64,000 nucleotides of DNA, taken from positions 130,527,990 through 130,591,989 of the forward strand of contig CP136067.1 in assembly GCA_032622095.1 (NCBI GenBank), written 5' to 3'. This DNA is from Siphonodentalium dalli. Its lineage: Eukaryota; Mollusca; Scaphopoda; Gadilida; Siphonodentaliidae. The translations under genes were made by a program, and so were the position numbers. Position 1 is the first letter of the stretch; each line of letters begins with the position of its first letter. Positions 1 through 11,918 of the stretch are shown here, piece by piece. The notes under the pieces are model-generated. The model did not search any database. It saw nothing but the letters and a program-made list of their open reading frames with translations, and had not been told where the DNA came from.

Positions 1-599
1 CAATCACCCTGCAAAAGTCTAACCCGTATGGACATTTCTAGTACCTTTTAAATCACAGCAATGGTTACTGCCGCCAACTTGAATTTTATGTCTTGAAGCT
101 TTAATTTACTTTAATTTAATTTAATGCTCTATAGGTATCGGTAGTATTTCTTCTTCTTTTTTTGGAATTAAACCTCATTCCCCAGTGTTTTGCCCAAACA
201 AAATCATAAAACATAAAAACAAATTAATAACACCTGAAATGAAACGTTTACTTAATGAAAAGATAATCCTACTGATGTCTACCTCGTGTTTCGACACGTT
301 TACCAAGGAACTACACGTTCAGCGGTGTTGGCGTAGTAGAACATTAAAAATCATTAAAAGTTGCAGTTCGAGCCCGAGTCGGGTACAGCTGAGGTCACAC
401 TAACAGGACCACACAAGGTGAATCATTGTGACAAGTGGATATCTGCAGTGGTGCTATGCCATATTACATTTTGATGGGAATCCGTTAAACCGTGAGTCCG
501 ATTTCGAAACTGTGCACATATTCACATATGTCTTTGCCAATTTTCTACTACATGACACATTAAGTTCGTCTGATACAAAATGTTTTCTTAAATAAAATA

Positions 600-1165
600 A
601 ATCCTTTAAATTACCAAAAAAGTCATTACCGCATGTAACCTTCTATCAATATACGTGCCGCATCCGAGGTGTCATATATCACTGGTACCTTATTTTAACA
701 ACTTTACCCCTACTTATCATTCGAACCTGGAGTGTCATCTGAATGTGTGTGTAATTCGATTGCTGTACAATATGGATCACACCCGCATATGCTATGCATG
801 CTTCCACTTAAATCAGCATGACGAATCATCAATGACCAAATAAACCCAACCATGCATGTGGCTAAGTGCCGCATACAATATCATATGCATAGCAGGATAG
901 TACATTTAATATAAACTGTTCCTTTTCAGTGAGAATAAAGTAAAGTTCACAAATAGTCATGGTGATACTTACTGGTCAAGGTCGTCTGAACAATAGTTTT
1001 AACAAACTAAAATTCATCATCTAAACAATCACACACCAATAACGAACCTTCTCGTAATACACATGCCACATCCAATGTACTAACACACAATGGTACTATA
1101 TTATGACAAATTGGCCTTCCACTGACCATTCGAAACTGTAATGTCACCTGAATATCTAAATGAAA
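600..1165. repeat. Diverged internal direct repeat, about 410-bp spacing
   Basis: The sequence around 640-750 recurs in decayed form around 1050-1160: both run through a motif near ATRCCRCATCC, a block near GGTACTATATTATG or GGTACCTTATTTTA, and CATTCGAAMCTG followed by TGTCAYCTGAAT. The same pair is found in the second duplication copy, so it predates the duplication. Function unknown. Confidence 0.55.
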
Positions 1166-2752
1166 ACCAAATGAGATTAATATAAATTGGTCTGGAAGTT
1201 TATTAATATTTAAAGTGACTTATACAAGATGATTTTTTACGCTATGTGCTTGCCCTATACCACGAATCGTAAGTTTCTTACTATGCCATCTTATGTATCT
1301 AGTAGTCGCTTTAACAATCCGACAATAATCTTATCAGGTCTTATCAGAATTACTATTCAAATCCCATTTCTGGGATCGAAGTGGTATCGAAGTAAACTTT
1401 TGCGAGAATCACAGTATTTAGTAGTATCTATAAACAGCAACAATGATACTAACACGTTATGAGTAGTTAATATACTTGGCACATAAACACTCGAATATGT
1501 TAGTAAGGTTCATCCGCATGTGCGCGTAACATGACATGTGTGTTAATGTGTTATACTGGAGAGGCACTCTCATGGCGTGAAAAGTGACGTAATTTTCGGC
1601 GCCAACCCCCCCCCCCCCGTTTATAGATATTGGACCAACGTTTGGGAACACCTGTAAACAAAAGTCGATGGCGAAGAAAACATGTGACGGTCGATACGTT
1701 TAATATGCTTCAACCAAAATAATCTCATCCCACTCACAGCGCTCAGTCAGTCCCAGTATCACATTATCTGTATTTCGTAGATCGCTCATTTGGTTATTTG
1801 AATATTGGTTATTAGAATAATGGATTTCTCCTCTTTGCTGCACGTTTCGTATACTACACTTTGTGCACAAAACATTCTAAACGGTTTGACTAATTGCAGG
1901 CGAAATGGTGGGGGATTCGGTTAGGTGTACAATTCCAAGCCGGTTCGCCCTCCAGATCTGGCGATAAATAAGGGTTCAAATCCACATGTTTCCATCGTGG
2001 ACTTTATAACTCGAAATCGCCATCTGGTGGAGTTGCCAGTTCCACGCCGACTGCCGGTTGTTTACCGCACATAGTCGACGAGTTTATCGGCCATTGAAAT
2101 CACTATTAGATTAGCCGTGAATGTGCGGATTTCCTCTACCACTAAAACTGGCAATGTCGTGACATGGCCTTAGTTGCTGAAAGCGACATAAACTCCCAAT
2201 CAGTCAATCACGCAGGAAAAATGTTGACGTGAGTCACGTGACTTCTGTTGGCAAGTGGCAACACGTGGTTACGGGTAGGTGTGGCTGAACATTGCTATTG
2301 TCTTCAATATTGCGCTAGTAGTATTATAGTATTCAGTTATACATGTTAAGCCTGTATGATACATCATGAACAATGTCGTGTCCCGCTATGCATGGGAAAT
2401 TGTCATCACGTCGTTGAGCTCTAGTATCAATAATACAATATAAAGAATAATGGAACTGTGTTTGTAATTGTCGTCAGGTTTTTATATAGACTGGATCCCG
2501 CCTATTAATGCGCTGTTACATCATTAACCAACAAAATTGTGCATTGCAGCCGACGGGGACAATGCTACATTTGAAATCCATTGAGTGAACACTTAAATGT
2601 GAATGGGAGTTCAAGTGACGTACTTCTGATAAAATCGTCGTCGGTTTTTTTAAATAGACTGTATATGCAGTTGGTGGTCCTGAAATAACATTATAACCTT
2701 TAATTATAAATACGCCATGTTGACACTTTTCCAAATTGTACACCTATCTCAC

Positions 2753-3013
2753 CAGTTCTGATTAAAACCATACTCAGACTCTAAAAGTACTGAGTCTAAT
2801 GACAATGCATAAAGGTTCCATTATTCCCAGCAGGAATTACGTAATTACCAGCCAATCACAATATCCTCAAGAACGCGAGGTAACCAATCAGGCGATAGTC
2901 GCATGGAATCCCCAAGAATAGGGTAATTCTGTCAGCCGGTGCCGATTCCAGTAACCCCCCCCCCAAATAGTTATAAATAACACAATAACTTTTCCGCCGC
3001 ATGGCTAATGTTT
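2753..3013. mobile_element. Left half of a 788-bp inverted-repeat element, truncated
   Basis: This is the left part of the element seen complete at 61166-61953. It starts with the same terminal inverted repeat (CAGTTCTGATTAAAACCATA) and the same preceding 9 bases. At 3013 it is cut by the hAT-like end and its right half is not found in copy 1, so later insertion and deletion removed it. Confidence 0.6.
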
Positions 3014-3190
3014 CAGGGTTGGGGCGATTACATACCAATGTAATCGATTACGATTACAATTACTTTTGATTGACATGATTACGATTACGATTACTGATTA
3101 CATTTTTTCCAATGTAATCGATTACGATTACAATTACTTTAGTAAATGTAATCGATTACTTTTTGATTACATATGATTACAATTGTTGGT
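3014..3190 (+). mobile_element. hAT-like transposon end with ATTACG-type subterminal repeats
   Basis: The stretch starts with CAGGGTTGGGGCG, close to the terminal sequence common in hAT elements (CAGGGNTGG). Behind it are many copies of an AATCGATTACGATTACAATT motif, a subterminal repeat pattern I associate with animal hAT-type non-autonomous elements. The flanking 8 bases in copy 1 are TAATGTTT, the expected target length, but I found no matching right end (CCAACCCTG) followed by the same 8 bases. It is probably a fragment left by later rearrangement. Confidence 0.6.
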
Positions 3191-3473
3191 TTCCAACCAT
3201 TTTGATCGCATAGGAATAACTAATGAAATAATTCAAATTAACATGTCAAATATGATTGAATAAAGACATCACTGCATAACATGGAAACAAATTTTAAGAA
3301 ACGACTGAAACAATAGAAAGATGCAAGCAAAAAACATAAAAACTTGTTTTTACATTTACATGTATTGGAAAAGTTTCATCATAAAGTTATGCACCAACTT
3401 ATTGGGAATACATTATGTTTTATTTGTATTTATTTATGTAAATAAATTTTAATATATTTTTAATTGTCTTACA
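3191..3473. other. AT-rich spacer, no gene seen
   Basis: Between the hAT-like end and the Gypsy C-terminal reading frame. The 3' LTR of the minus-strand Gypsy would be expected here but I do not find the sequence that marks the LTR at 12536. The retroelement is therefore probably 3' truncated. Confidence 0.5.
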
Positions 3474-3887
3474 TTAGACCTCCTCGATCAGTCTTTTTTG
3501 TGGTACTCCTCTGTTCGATCTCCTCGGAAATCTGCTATCAGATATTGGTATGTGTATCATCGGTGGAGTGGATGGTCTGGTGATAATCATTTCATCAGCT
3601 TCAAGTGGGTAATGTTCCATGCCGGATTCATCAGAATGGTCTGTTGGCTGCCTCGGCTCCTTTCCACCAGAGACAACTTTGAAATGTGATACATTTCTTG
3701 TAACAGTTTTACGCCAATCAACCAATTTAGCTGCCACTTCATGAAAGTTTATATGAAATACCCGATAGTATTTGGGATTAAATCGAGTCACCAACTTTCC
3801 TTTTCTGTCTTGCCTCACCAAAACCATATCACCAACTTTAATGGTTGTGCGCTGAGCACATCGTCGTTTATCCGCCCTTTCTTTCAT
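3474..3887 (-). pseudogene. Gypsy integrase C-terminal region
   Basis: This 137-codon open frame holds a chromatin- or DNA-binding-type C-terminal integrase module: basic start (MKERADKRR), the common VGDMVLVRQ motif, then KLVTRFNPKYYRV and a beta-rich run ending in NVSHFKVV, followed by a proline/serine-rich tail. It is the last part of the pol polyprotein. It lies in a different frame from the integrase core, so the protein is broken between the two. Confidence 0.85.
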
Positions 3888-3914
3888 TTTCTGTTTTCTC
3901 TCACGGTTTGTCGT

Positions 3915-4383
3915 TCAAATTTCATCATCCTTTGTGTGTACAACATTGTCAAATAATGGAAGTTTATTCTTCACTTGATATTTAAAGATAAGAGATGATG
4001 GCGGAACCCCTGTCGTTGAATGTGGTGTTGACAGATAGTTCCGTAAATACTGGAACAACACTTGCTGGTAAGGCTTATGTTCGACATCAGCTGTCTGAAG
4101 AACTATCTCTATGTTGAACATGAACTTCTCCAGAAAATGCTTTGAATTTATGACTGTTGAACGGACTTCCATTGTCCGTTTTCAAGGTGCGCGGAAAACC
4201 CATCGTTGTGAAAATTTTGTCGAATGCAGGAATAACAGCAGCAGCTGACACCGAAGACACAGGTTCTATTTGAACGAATCGCGAGTACTCATCTACCACT
4301 ACCATAAGATAGCCACCTTCTGGCAAAGGGCTGCAGAAATCCGCAGAAACATTTTCCCACACATGATCAGGAAGCACATTCAT
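3915..4383 (-). pseudogene. Gypsy integrase catalytic core, frameshifted
   Basis: Two overlapping minus frames (4087-4383 and 3915-4172) together cover the integrase core. The first catalytic aspartate sits in ENVSADFCSP and the second in LKTDNGSPF, separated by the usual distance with VVVDEYSRF between. A frameshift near 4130 moves the remainder, including HKPYQQVLFQYLRNYLSTPH, to another frame. The zinc-binding HHCC region upstream (4384-4467) is not readable as an intact frame. Confidence 0.85.
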
Positions 4384-4467
4384 ACACAGTGGTTCTGCGA
4401 ATTTTCACACCAACTTCTTGACACGCGAGGCAATTATTGATCAAATATAAATGATATATGCTTCGGC

Positions 4468-4935
4468 TCATTCTGACAGTTCAGATTCAATTGAATGAAT
4501 TTTGGATACATGAATAATATTAGAAGAGTATCTCGTAACAAACTCGGCTGGATTTGATTTCCCCGGTCTGTAGTTTACAGTAAAATCAAACTCTTGCAAT
4601 TTCATCAACCAACGCTCTACACGACCCGACGAACAAGATCTGGGATTTGCACAAATGTTCATTAACGGTCGATGATCAGTTACAAATTTGCAAGGTTTTC
4701 CAATGACATAAATGCGGAAGTGATGCAACGCCCATGAAATAGCCATGAATTCACGCTCGAATTGACTGTACCGTTTTTCTGTATCGTTTAAAATCTTGCT
4801 AGCGTATGCAACCGGTTTTATATTTCCTGAATATTTCTGCACTAGAATTGCTCCAAGACCAACTGGACTAGGGTCAACAATTATCTCAGTTTCGGCTTCG
4901 GGATTGAAATATGCCAAGCATGATTTACTGGTCAA
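4468..4935 (-). pseudogene. Gypsy RNase H domain
   Basis: This is the RNase H region of Gypsy pol. Seen are IIVDPSPVGLGAILVQ with the first acidic residue, VAYASKILNDTEKRYSQFER with the conserved glutamate region, and FVTDHRPLMNI with a further aspartate. The end, NYRPGKSNPAEFVTR, corresponds to the usual NPADxxSR motif. Sequence is well kept over 155 codons although it is separated from reverse transcriptase by unreadable sequence at 4936-5218. Confidence 0.9.
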
Positions 4936-5218
4936 ACACTTCGTGATTTCATCGAATGATCTTTATTGATTAGAGTCCCACCCATACTTTACATTTTTCC
5001 GGGTCAATCGTCTCCACGGTTCACTCAACGTGGCGAAATTCGGAATTTACCGCGAAGCGTACGTCACCATACCGAAAAACGAACGAAGTTCAGATAGCGA
5101 TTTTGGAACACAAATGTTTCTTATAGATTCAACTTTGTTTGGATCCATTTTGGTACCATTGGTGGTGAAGACCATTCCAAAGAATTTGATTTCGGGCTGT
5201 TTAAATTCACACTTGTGT

Positions 5219-5848
5219 CTATTTAGAGTAACATTCGTCCAACCTGTGATACACGCGCACTAATGTCTCGTCGTGTTCGGCTTCTGTTCTGGCATGAATT
5301 AAGATATCACATGACACGTTGATTACGTTCGGAATTCTAGACATTACTTGTTTCACCAAATAGTTAAAGTTCTCCGGCGCACTACAACTACCGACATTTA
5401 GACGCTTAAATCGCCACAATCCGACATGAGTAGCAAACGTCGTGATGTATCTGGAGTATGGATGTAAGACTGATTGGTTAAACCCTTGTCGTAAATTAAG
5501 TTTAGAAAACAATTGAGATCCATTTTCTGCGTACATTATATCATCTGCCGTTGGATAGACATGTCGTTCACGCAAGATTGCTTTATTTGGACATCTCATG
5601 CCTATACATAGTCTTATTTTTTCTGCATCATTCGGCTTTGGCGCAACAACAATAGATGATACCTACGGTGTCGCTGAATCCGTTAAACTCTCAATGACAT
5701 CGTCTTTCTCAAGATTGTACAGTTCGGTTTCTACGTTCTGTCTCATGTGAAATGGAATACGTCTAAACGATTGAGCCACCGGAGGAACTTGTTCGTCAAT
5801 ATGAAGTTTAACTTCATAGTCTTTCAATTGTCCAACACCGGTAAACAA
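5219..5848 (-). pseudogene. Gypsy reverse transcriptase, damaged active site
   Basis: The fingers region lies at 5663-5848 (VKLHIDEQVPPVAQSFRRIP) and the palm region at 5219-5599. A stop and frame change between 5600 and 5662 breaks the frame, although VSSIVVAPKP can be read across it. In the palm the motif normally F-SKLDL-x-x-G-Y reads FSKLNLRQGF (D to N), and the YxDD catalytic box reads VSCD before ILIHARTEAEHDE, so one catalytic aspartate is lost. Enzyme activity is not expected. Confidence 0.9.
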
Positions 5849-5881
5849 ATGTTCACATCGTTGAATGGTTTTGACACAAGA

Positions 5882-6295
5882 TTATTGATTAGAGACGTCA
5901 TAAAAAATATGAATAAGTACGAGATTATGACACGTTTTGAAGCTCAACAATGGTTTACATTCTCCTTTAACAACATAGAACGTCGCATCTGCCGTTCGGT
6001 TGCTTGCTTCGATAGCAACACTGCATTTACCATGCATTGGTAATGGTTCCTTCGCATTATATGCGAATATTCGATGATCATTAGAGCAAACTTTCTCAAG
6101 TCTCGGAATCGGATTTAACGATTTGTATGTGTCAATATTCATCACATTTACTGACGCACCAGAGTCCAACAGCATATTTACCTTTACATCAATAATTTTG
6201 ATATCAGTATGTGGACGCAAATCAGAATTTTCCGAATTGGCCATAAAGAATACGTACTCATTGTTCGATGAATCTGAATCAGACTTATATTCCAC
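5882..6295 (-). pseudogene. Gypsy aspartic protease region
   Basis: The frame contains VNMLLDSGASVNVMN, the DSGA active-site motif of retroviral-type aspartic proteases, followed by a run ending in LSFKTCHNL. This fits the protease between the gag zinc knuckle and reverse transcriptase. The frame ends at 5882, close to but not joined with the reverse transcriptase frame. Confidence 0.85.
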
Positions 6296-6379
6296 TGTAT
6301 GTGCGCTTTTCCTGCTAGCGTCATACTTTCCTTTGTGATGCGATTTGTTTTGATGATTATTTTTGTCAAATTGACGATT

Positions 6380-6614
6380 TTATGACTTTTTTGATTTAGC
6401 GGTTATAGTTCTAGAATGACAATACTCGTAAAAAGTGATCTTTGTCACAAAACCCGCACGTTTGTCCCTTCGCAGGACAAATCTGGTTTCTGTGAGGATA
6501 CTGTCCTCCACAGAAAAAACACGACTTGTGAGTAGCCGATTTATGACGAAAAGATTGTTTCGGACTATGACCACGATTCTGAATGAATTTTGAAGCTGAA
6601 TTAACTTGGTCCAC
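6380..6614 (-). pseudogene. Gypsy gag/pol zinc-knuckle region
   Basis: Two overlapping minus frames cover a cysteine/histidine cluster, CFFCGGQYPHRNQICPAKG then CGFCDKDH, a nucleocapsid-type zinc knuckle. The basic stretch before it (FIQNRGHSPKQSFRHKS) fits the end of gag. The frame begins at the left target duplication of E1 (6615-6617); its upstream continuation lies beyond E1 at 11845. Confidence 0.8.
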
Positions 6615-7959
6615 TTATAGTCTGGTCGACAAAAGGTTTGACCTAGAAAAAATTCGGACTAAGTTGGTTTGTATACCATTTTGAAGAGGAATATATCCTC
6701 TATAACATATCCAAAATCCGCTAAAATCCGCTTTGAGCATTTTTTGTAATTCAAGATGGCGTCCAAGATGGCTGCCATTTTCCTATAAGTCAGCTTGATG
6801 CAATTATAGTGAGAACATCTTGTCATATGTATACACATGTATACAATTTTGTGAAGCTAAGACATAACGTCATCTTTATGTGCCAAAATTGGAACTCCCC
6901 ATCCAAGATGGCCACCAAATTGGCGACCGGAAGTGGATTTTTTACGCATTTTACTAATATCTTTAAGATATGTTTATGTGGTTGGGAACTTGTTGAGAGT
7001 TGTGACTTTATTTTGTATTTAGCATGTTAACTGACCATTGGAGCAATGGAATATCTTGTTCGTTGGGTCCACACCCCTTCCGATCACTCAAAAATTCGAT
7101 TTTACAAAACGCGGTATAACATTTCACAAAAGATCCCCATTGGGATTCTAGTCATATTTCATCAAGAAGTGGGAAGAACTGTGCAATATAAGTGATGCAT
7201 TCTATATCTTATTGATATTCGAACTCAATGGTACCAAAATTGTGACTTTGGCTCAAAATGGCTGCCAAAATGGCTGCCAAAATGGCTGCCAAAATATGGA
7301 AAATGGTAATTATTATCCCAGCGTGCCATGCAACCGCTTATAAGTTCTGGTGATACACACAATTGACTATTCTGTCTTATATAGCTTGACTAATAACATT
7401 TCTGATGTACCCTGGGTATTTGTTACTATTTTAACCACTGAAATTACCAGAATTATTCGAAATTTTCTGTCACAAACCTGATATCAAAATCGGCAAAAAA
7501 ATCGCTGTTCAGGTTTGAGCCATTTGTTAAAAGTAAAATGGAATTATGTTTGGTATCAAAGATATTTATTATTTTGATATGTGTTACATGTGTCACACTG
7601 AGTTGTTTTAGACAAAATTACTAAGATGGCTTTCAAAATGGCAACCGAATTTGGTAAACATTATTATATACATATACATATGTGTATATACGTGGTATAA
7701 ATGTATACATAATCAATTGTGACTCACATGGTACTTAATCAACTAAATGTTCTATTCTGGTTGTCCCGGTACCCTACGAGGCATGACAAGTTCATTTTGA
7801 GGAATGCAATATGGTTTTTGCCAAAAACTTCCTTGTTTTTGAATGGAAATGGGCAGAACGTTGAAACGTAACTGAGAGGGATCATATTATGTGGCTATTC
7901 TGGCCCATTAGCATCAACATTGTTCCACTTAATACAGTGTGTATGTCTGTTGACTGTAT

Positions 7960-8646
7960 TGTCATATGCGAGGTGAGTATGTATACATGGAGTTATTGTA
8001 TTCATGAATGATGTATAGTTATACAATGTGTGACTATATTGTCATGGATGGGATGTCCATAGTGAGATGTATAGGTATATAAGGAGTAGCTGTATGGTGA
8101 TGTGTGAGGTGAACATGTTTACAGTGAGTGGCTGTCTGGTCATTGTAGTGGTGTATGGGCATAACGAGAGCAGCTACACTGCCCTGTATGTATATATGGA
8201 GTGACTGTGTGGTCAGGGTAGGCTGTACATATGTACATTGGGTGGCTGTATTGTCATGGGTGGGTCTATACATGTATGTATACATATGTTGGATGTATGG
8301 TAATAGATGGTGTATAAATAGGGTGTGATGTATGGTTATGGGCAATGTGTATATGTGTACATGGAATGACTGAACGGTCATTGTTGAAGTGTATATGCAT
8401 ACCTGGAGTACACTTGGGTGGCCATTGGCGGCTAATGTTTATAGATAGTGACCTCATGGTGATGGTGGGATGTATATGTTTATATGTAGGGCCTATTGTA
8501 TTGTCATTGGTGTTATGTACAAGCATACAGTGAATAGCTGAATGCTCATGGAGAGGGTGTAAAAGTATACAGCGAGTGGCTGAATTGTCACGGTTGAGCT
8601 GTATATGCAAGTCTGAAGTGTACGAATGGCCGTATGTGCGGGGTAT
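7960..8646 (+). repeat. E1 minisatellite core, left block (about 41-bp units)
   Basis: Degenerate units of about 40-42 bp repeat motifs such as GTGACTGTATGGTCATGGGTG, then a TGTATATG...TATAC run. On the plus strand the units are GT-rich. The block continues after the nested element at 9492. Short open frames here simply translate the repeat. Confidence 0.8.
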
Positions 8647-8655
8647 TGGTATATC

Positions 8656-9482
8656 CAGTCTGGGTGAACGTCGACTCTATATTTGAAATCTAGAGTCTGG
8701 AGCTAATGTCGCCAAAACCATTTCTATTCAGCGAAGAGCTCCCCCCAAAATGACGTCACGGATTTAAAAAAATACATCGATGATTGACAGGTGTCCCCAC
8801 GTGTTATTTGTTGTGCTTCGCAAACAATGGCCTGTGTCGCGACATGAACTTACAGAAGATAATATTTGTCGTGTGCGACTATTCTTTTTCGGGAGATGAA
8901 CTCGCTGCATCAACCGGAAAGCTGCATCCGAGAGCAAAAAATAAGGTCGTCATCAAAAATGATGCTTTAGAACTATTTAAAAGCATAAAATTAAGTCATT
9001 TCCTCGGTGTTTAACTTTCAGATGACTTTTTTACGACAAATAATTTGATTTGCAAACCATGTTACAATAAAGTAAATCAAATACACGGACATGAGTGAGT
9101 TCTATTTATATTTATGGGAGGCCAAGTTGGTACCATGCGCAGGCCTATCTATCAGGTCTAGCACATCCTTGAAATTAATCCGAATCGTACCGAATAATTT
9201 CGAAGCCATTTTTTCTGTCTGTTGTATTTGCAAGCATCAATTTCGATCGGAGAAATACCGACGAAATTCCGCTCTGTTACTATATTTAGAGGTGACATTG
9301 TGGGAGTCTCCGCCCACTAACACTTGTTTATTAACCCATACGGTTTCATTGGGCGGAAAAAAATTTACGCAATCAATCAGATTATGGAATCGCGAGGACT
9401 TGGAAATGAGATAGCGATGTTATCCGTCAGACCTAATATTCAATGTTGTAATGAATATTTAGGTATGAGTTTACTCAGACTG
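8656..9482 (+). mobile_element. 827-bp nested transposon with 9-bp target duplication
   Basis: It starts CAGTCTGGGTGAAC and ends GTTTACTCAGACTG, an inverted repeat with two mismatches over 14 bases. Both flanks are TGGTATATC (8647-8655 and 9483-9491), a perfect 9-bp duplication. Nine-base duplications are typical of Mutator-like elements; hAT elements usually make 8. It sits inside the E1 minisatellite, so E1 is older. It carries a short protein-like fragment (see 8784-9085). Confidence 0.85.
8784..9085 (+). pseudogene. Fragment of an unidentified cysteine-containing protein
   Basis: The plus frame at 8784-9014 reads through NLQKIIFVVCDYSFSGDEL and GKLHPRAKNKVVIKNDALE, ending at a stop after KLSHFLGV; the following sequence in another frame reads NNLICKPCYNKVNQIHG. 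The paired CxxC and overall look suggest the zinc-binding N-terminus of a transposon-encoded protein, but I do not recognise the family. It is frameshifted and its remainder is absent from this short element. Confidence 0.4.
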
Positions 9483-9491
9483 TGGTATATC

Positions 9492-10425
9492 TAGAAGGGC
9501 TTTATGACCATTGATGAGGTATATATATACACCTGGAGTGACGCTGTGGTCATGGGTGAGGTGTATATGTATATCATGAGTGACTATATGGCCATGACAC
9601 GGGCCAATATGTATATAGGGATTAACTGTACATATGGCAAATTTAATGGTAGGGTGAATTGATATACAAGGAGTGACTATGATCACGAATGTGGTTTATG
9701 CTTATAGAGCGACAGGCTGAATTGTAATGGATCAGGTGTATATACAAGTCTGGAGTGTATGAATGGCCGTGTGCGCGGTACGGGACATTGATATATCTAG
9801 AAGGGCTGTAAGGCCATTTGTGAGGTCTATATGTATATACCTGGAGTGACTCTATGGTTTTGGGTTGGGTGTATATGTATATCTTGAGTGGCTATATGGC
9901 CACGGGCGTCGCAAATATGTATATATACAGGGAGTGAGACTGTATGACCACTGGTGAGGCAAATATGTACACAAGAAATGGTGTATGATCATGGCTGTAG
10001 CGAACAGGTGTACCAGGAGTGACTGTATGGTCATCGGTGAGGTGTATATGTATATCTTTAGTGGCTATATAGCTATGCACGTGGCAAATAACTATACATG
10101 GAGTGACTGTATGGCCTTTGGTGAGGCAAATATGTATACAAGAGATTACTTTATGTTCATGTATGTAGTGAATATGTATACAGGTCGTGTGAGGTGTAGG
10201 AGTATACCTGGTGTGCCTGCATGGTTATTCACGGCTATAGGGCCATGTGTTGGTGTATGGGTAAACCCAAGTGTGGCTGTATGGTAATGGACGAGGTGTA
10301 TGTCTATACAGCGAGTGGCACATGGCCATTTATGTGGTGTTCATGTATATATGGAGTGACTTCATGCTCATGTGTGATTTGTACTGGTGCACCTTTGGGT
10401 GACTATCGCTTTCCACAATAACTCA
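9492..10425 (+). repeat. E1 minisatellite core, right block
   Basis: Continuation of the 41-bp degenerate units after the nested transposon, for example GTGACTGTATGG recurring near 10018 and 10101 with a variant at 10060. The unit orientation is the same as in 7960-8646, so the core is not itself palindromic, unlike the arms. Confidence 0.8.
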
Positions 10426-11918
10426 AGGATATGTTAATCGATAGAGGTAATATCAGAGTGTTCTCCACATTAATTGCGTTTTATATGCAATGTGAAGAAA
10501 ACTGTTTTCCTGACAATAGTTTATAAGTTAATCAATTTTGATGCTAATGGGCCAGAGTAGCCAAATAATATGATCCCTTTCAGTTCAGTTTCAACGTTAT
10601 GTCCGTTTCCGTTAAAAACATGGACAGAATCCCTAAAGAGGTGTTCGGAAAAATCCATACTGCAATTCCCTTAAAATGAATTTGTCGTTCCTCATAAGGT
10701 GGTGGGACAACCAGAATATAAGATTTAGTTGTCAGTTGATTAAGTAGCATGTTTAATAACCAAGTGAGTCATAATTTGCTAACATTTCGGAACAGCAGAG
10801 AATAATGTTCGGAATATAAGCCTTTTAACAAATTTGGTTGCCATTTTGCAAGTCATCTCGAGTAATATTGTCTAAAACACCACACTATGACATATTTAAG
10901 GCATATCAAAATAAAAAGAACCTTTGATATTTACTTGAAAAAAATGGTCCAAACATGAAAAGTGATTTTTGCCGAGTTTGATGCTGTTTGTGATAGAAAA
11001 ACCCATAAGTCTGGTAACTTCAGAATAGTAAATAATAAAAATGAATCAAGGTACATAAGAAATGTTGGTATTCAATGTATATAAGACAGAATAATCTATT
11101 GTGTGTATCACCACAACTTATAAGCGGTTGCATGGCACGCTGGGATAATAATTGCCATATTCCATATTTTGGTGGCCATTTTGACAGCCATTTTGAGCCA
11201 GAGTGACAATTTTGGTACCATTGAGTTCGAATATCAATAAAATATAGAATGCATCACTTACATTGCGCAGTTCTTCCCACTTCTTGATAAAATATGACCA
11301 GAATCCCAATGGGGATCTTTTGTGAAATATTATAGCGCGTTTTGTAAAATCGAATTTTTGAGTGATCGGAAGGGGTGTGGACCACACGAACAGCATATTT
11401 CATTGTTCCAATGGTCATTTAACATGCTAGATACAAAATAAAGTCACAATTCTCAACCAGTTCAAAACCACAGACACTTATCTTAAAGGTATTTGTAAAA
11501 AACGCAAAAATTCCACTTCCGGTCGCCATTTTGGTGGCCATCTTGGACGATGAGTTCCAATTTTGGCACATAAAGGTGACGTTATGTTTTAGCTTCAAAA
11601 AAATGTATTCATTTGTATGCATATGACAAGATGTTCTCACTATAATTGCATCAAGCTGACTTATAGGAAAATGGCAGCCATCTTCGACGCCATCTTGAAT
11701 TACAAAAAATGCTCAAAGCGGATTTTAGCGGATTTTGGATATGTTATAGAGGAGAGCTTCCTCTTCAAAATGGTATAAAAACCAACTTAGTCCGAATTTT
11801 TTCTAGGTTGACCCTAAAATTTGAGTTTATCGACCAGACTATTAAAAGTTTTGACTTTATCTACACTATCTACTCTCCCCGTGGCTGTATTAGAATGTTC
11901 GATTTCAGATGCCTGTAC

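Larger units (their letters stand above)
1..3013. repeat. Segmental duplication, copy 1 (intron of RGK gene copy A, inferred)
   Basis: The whole stretch is repeated at 58206-61425 in the same orientation with roughly 2-3% substitutions by eye. The match already runs at base 1, so the duplicated block continues off the left edge. It stops at 3013, where a hAT-like end begins. Copy 2 carries 196 extra bases (58750-58945) and 17 extra bases near 59597, and C-tract lengths differ near 1604 and 2957. No convincing gene is present: short ORFs such as 185-403 and 655-843 occur in both copies with mismatches and look non-coding. In copy 2 the block lies in the intron after RGK exon 2, so this copy probably lies in the equivalent intron of copy A. 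Confidence 0.93.
6618..11841 (+). mobile_element. E1: 5.2-kb foldback DNA element with minisatellite core
   Basis: The ends are perfect inverted copies of TAGTCTGGTCGA, flanked by TTA on both sides (6615-6617 and 11842-11844), a 3-bp target duplication. The arms (about 6618-7935 and 10525-11841) are long imperfect inverted repeats of each other. The centre is a degenerate minisatellite of about 41 bp, interrupted by an 827-bp nested element. No transposase is readable in E1 itself. A second member, E2, lies at 40864-46094 with the same ends and a minisatellite core in the opposite orientation. A 3-bp TTA duplication would fit PIF/Harbinger, but E2 has TAT and other superfamilies also make 3-bp duplications, so the class is open. 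Confidence 0.9.

Noticed and set aside
185..403. 72-codon frame conserved as 58390-58596 in the second duplication copy
   Set aside because: Conservation only reflects recent duplication; changes are not biased to silent sites and a base deletion alters the end.
1918..2120. tRNA-derived SINE signal (GGGTTCAAATCC resembling a B box) in the duplicated block, also near 60360
   Set aside because: No convincing A box at the right distance, no cloverleaf fold and no 3' tail; a single 11-base match is weak evidence.
3014..3190. Microsatellite or regulatory homeodomain-site cluster based on ATTAC repeats
   Set aside because: The CAGGGTTGGGGCG start exactly where the duplicated copies diverge makes a hAT-type transposon end the better explanation.
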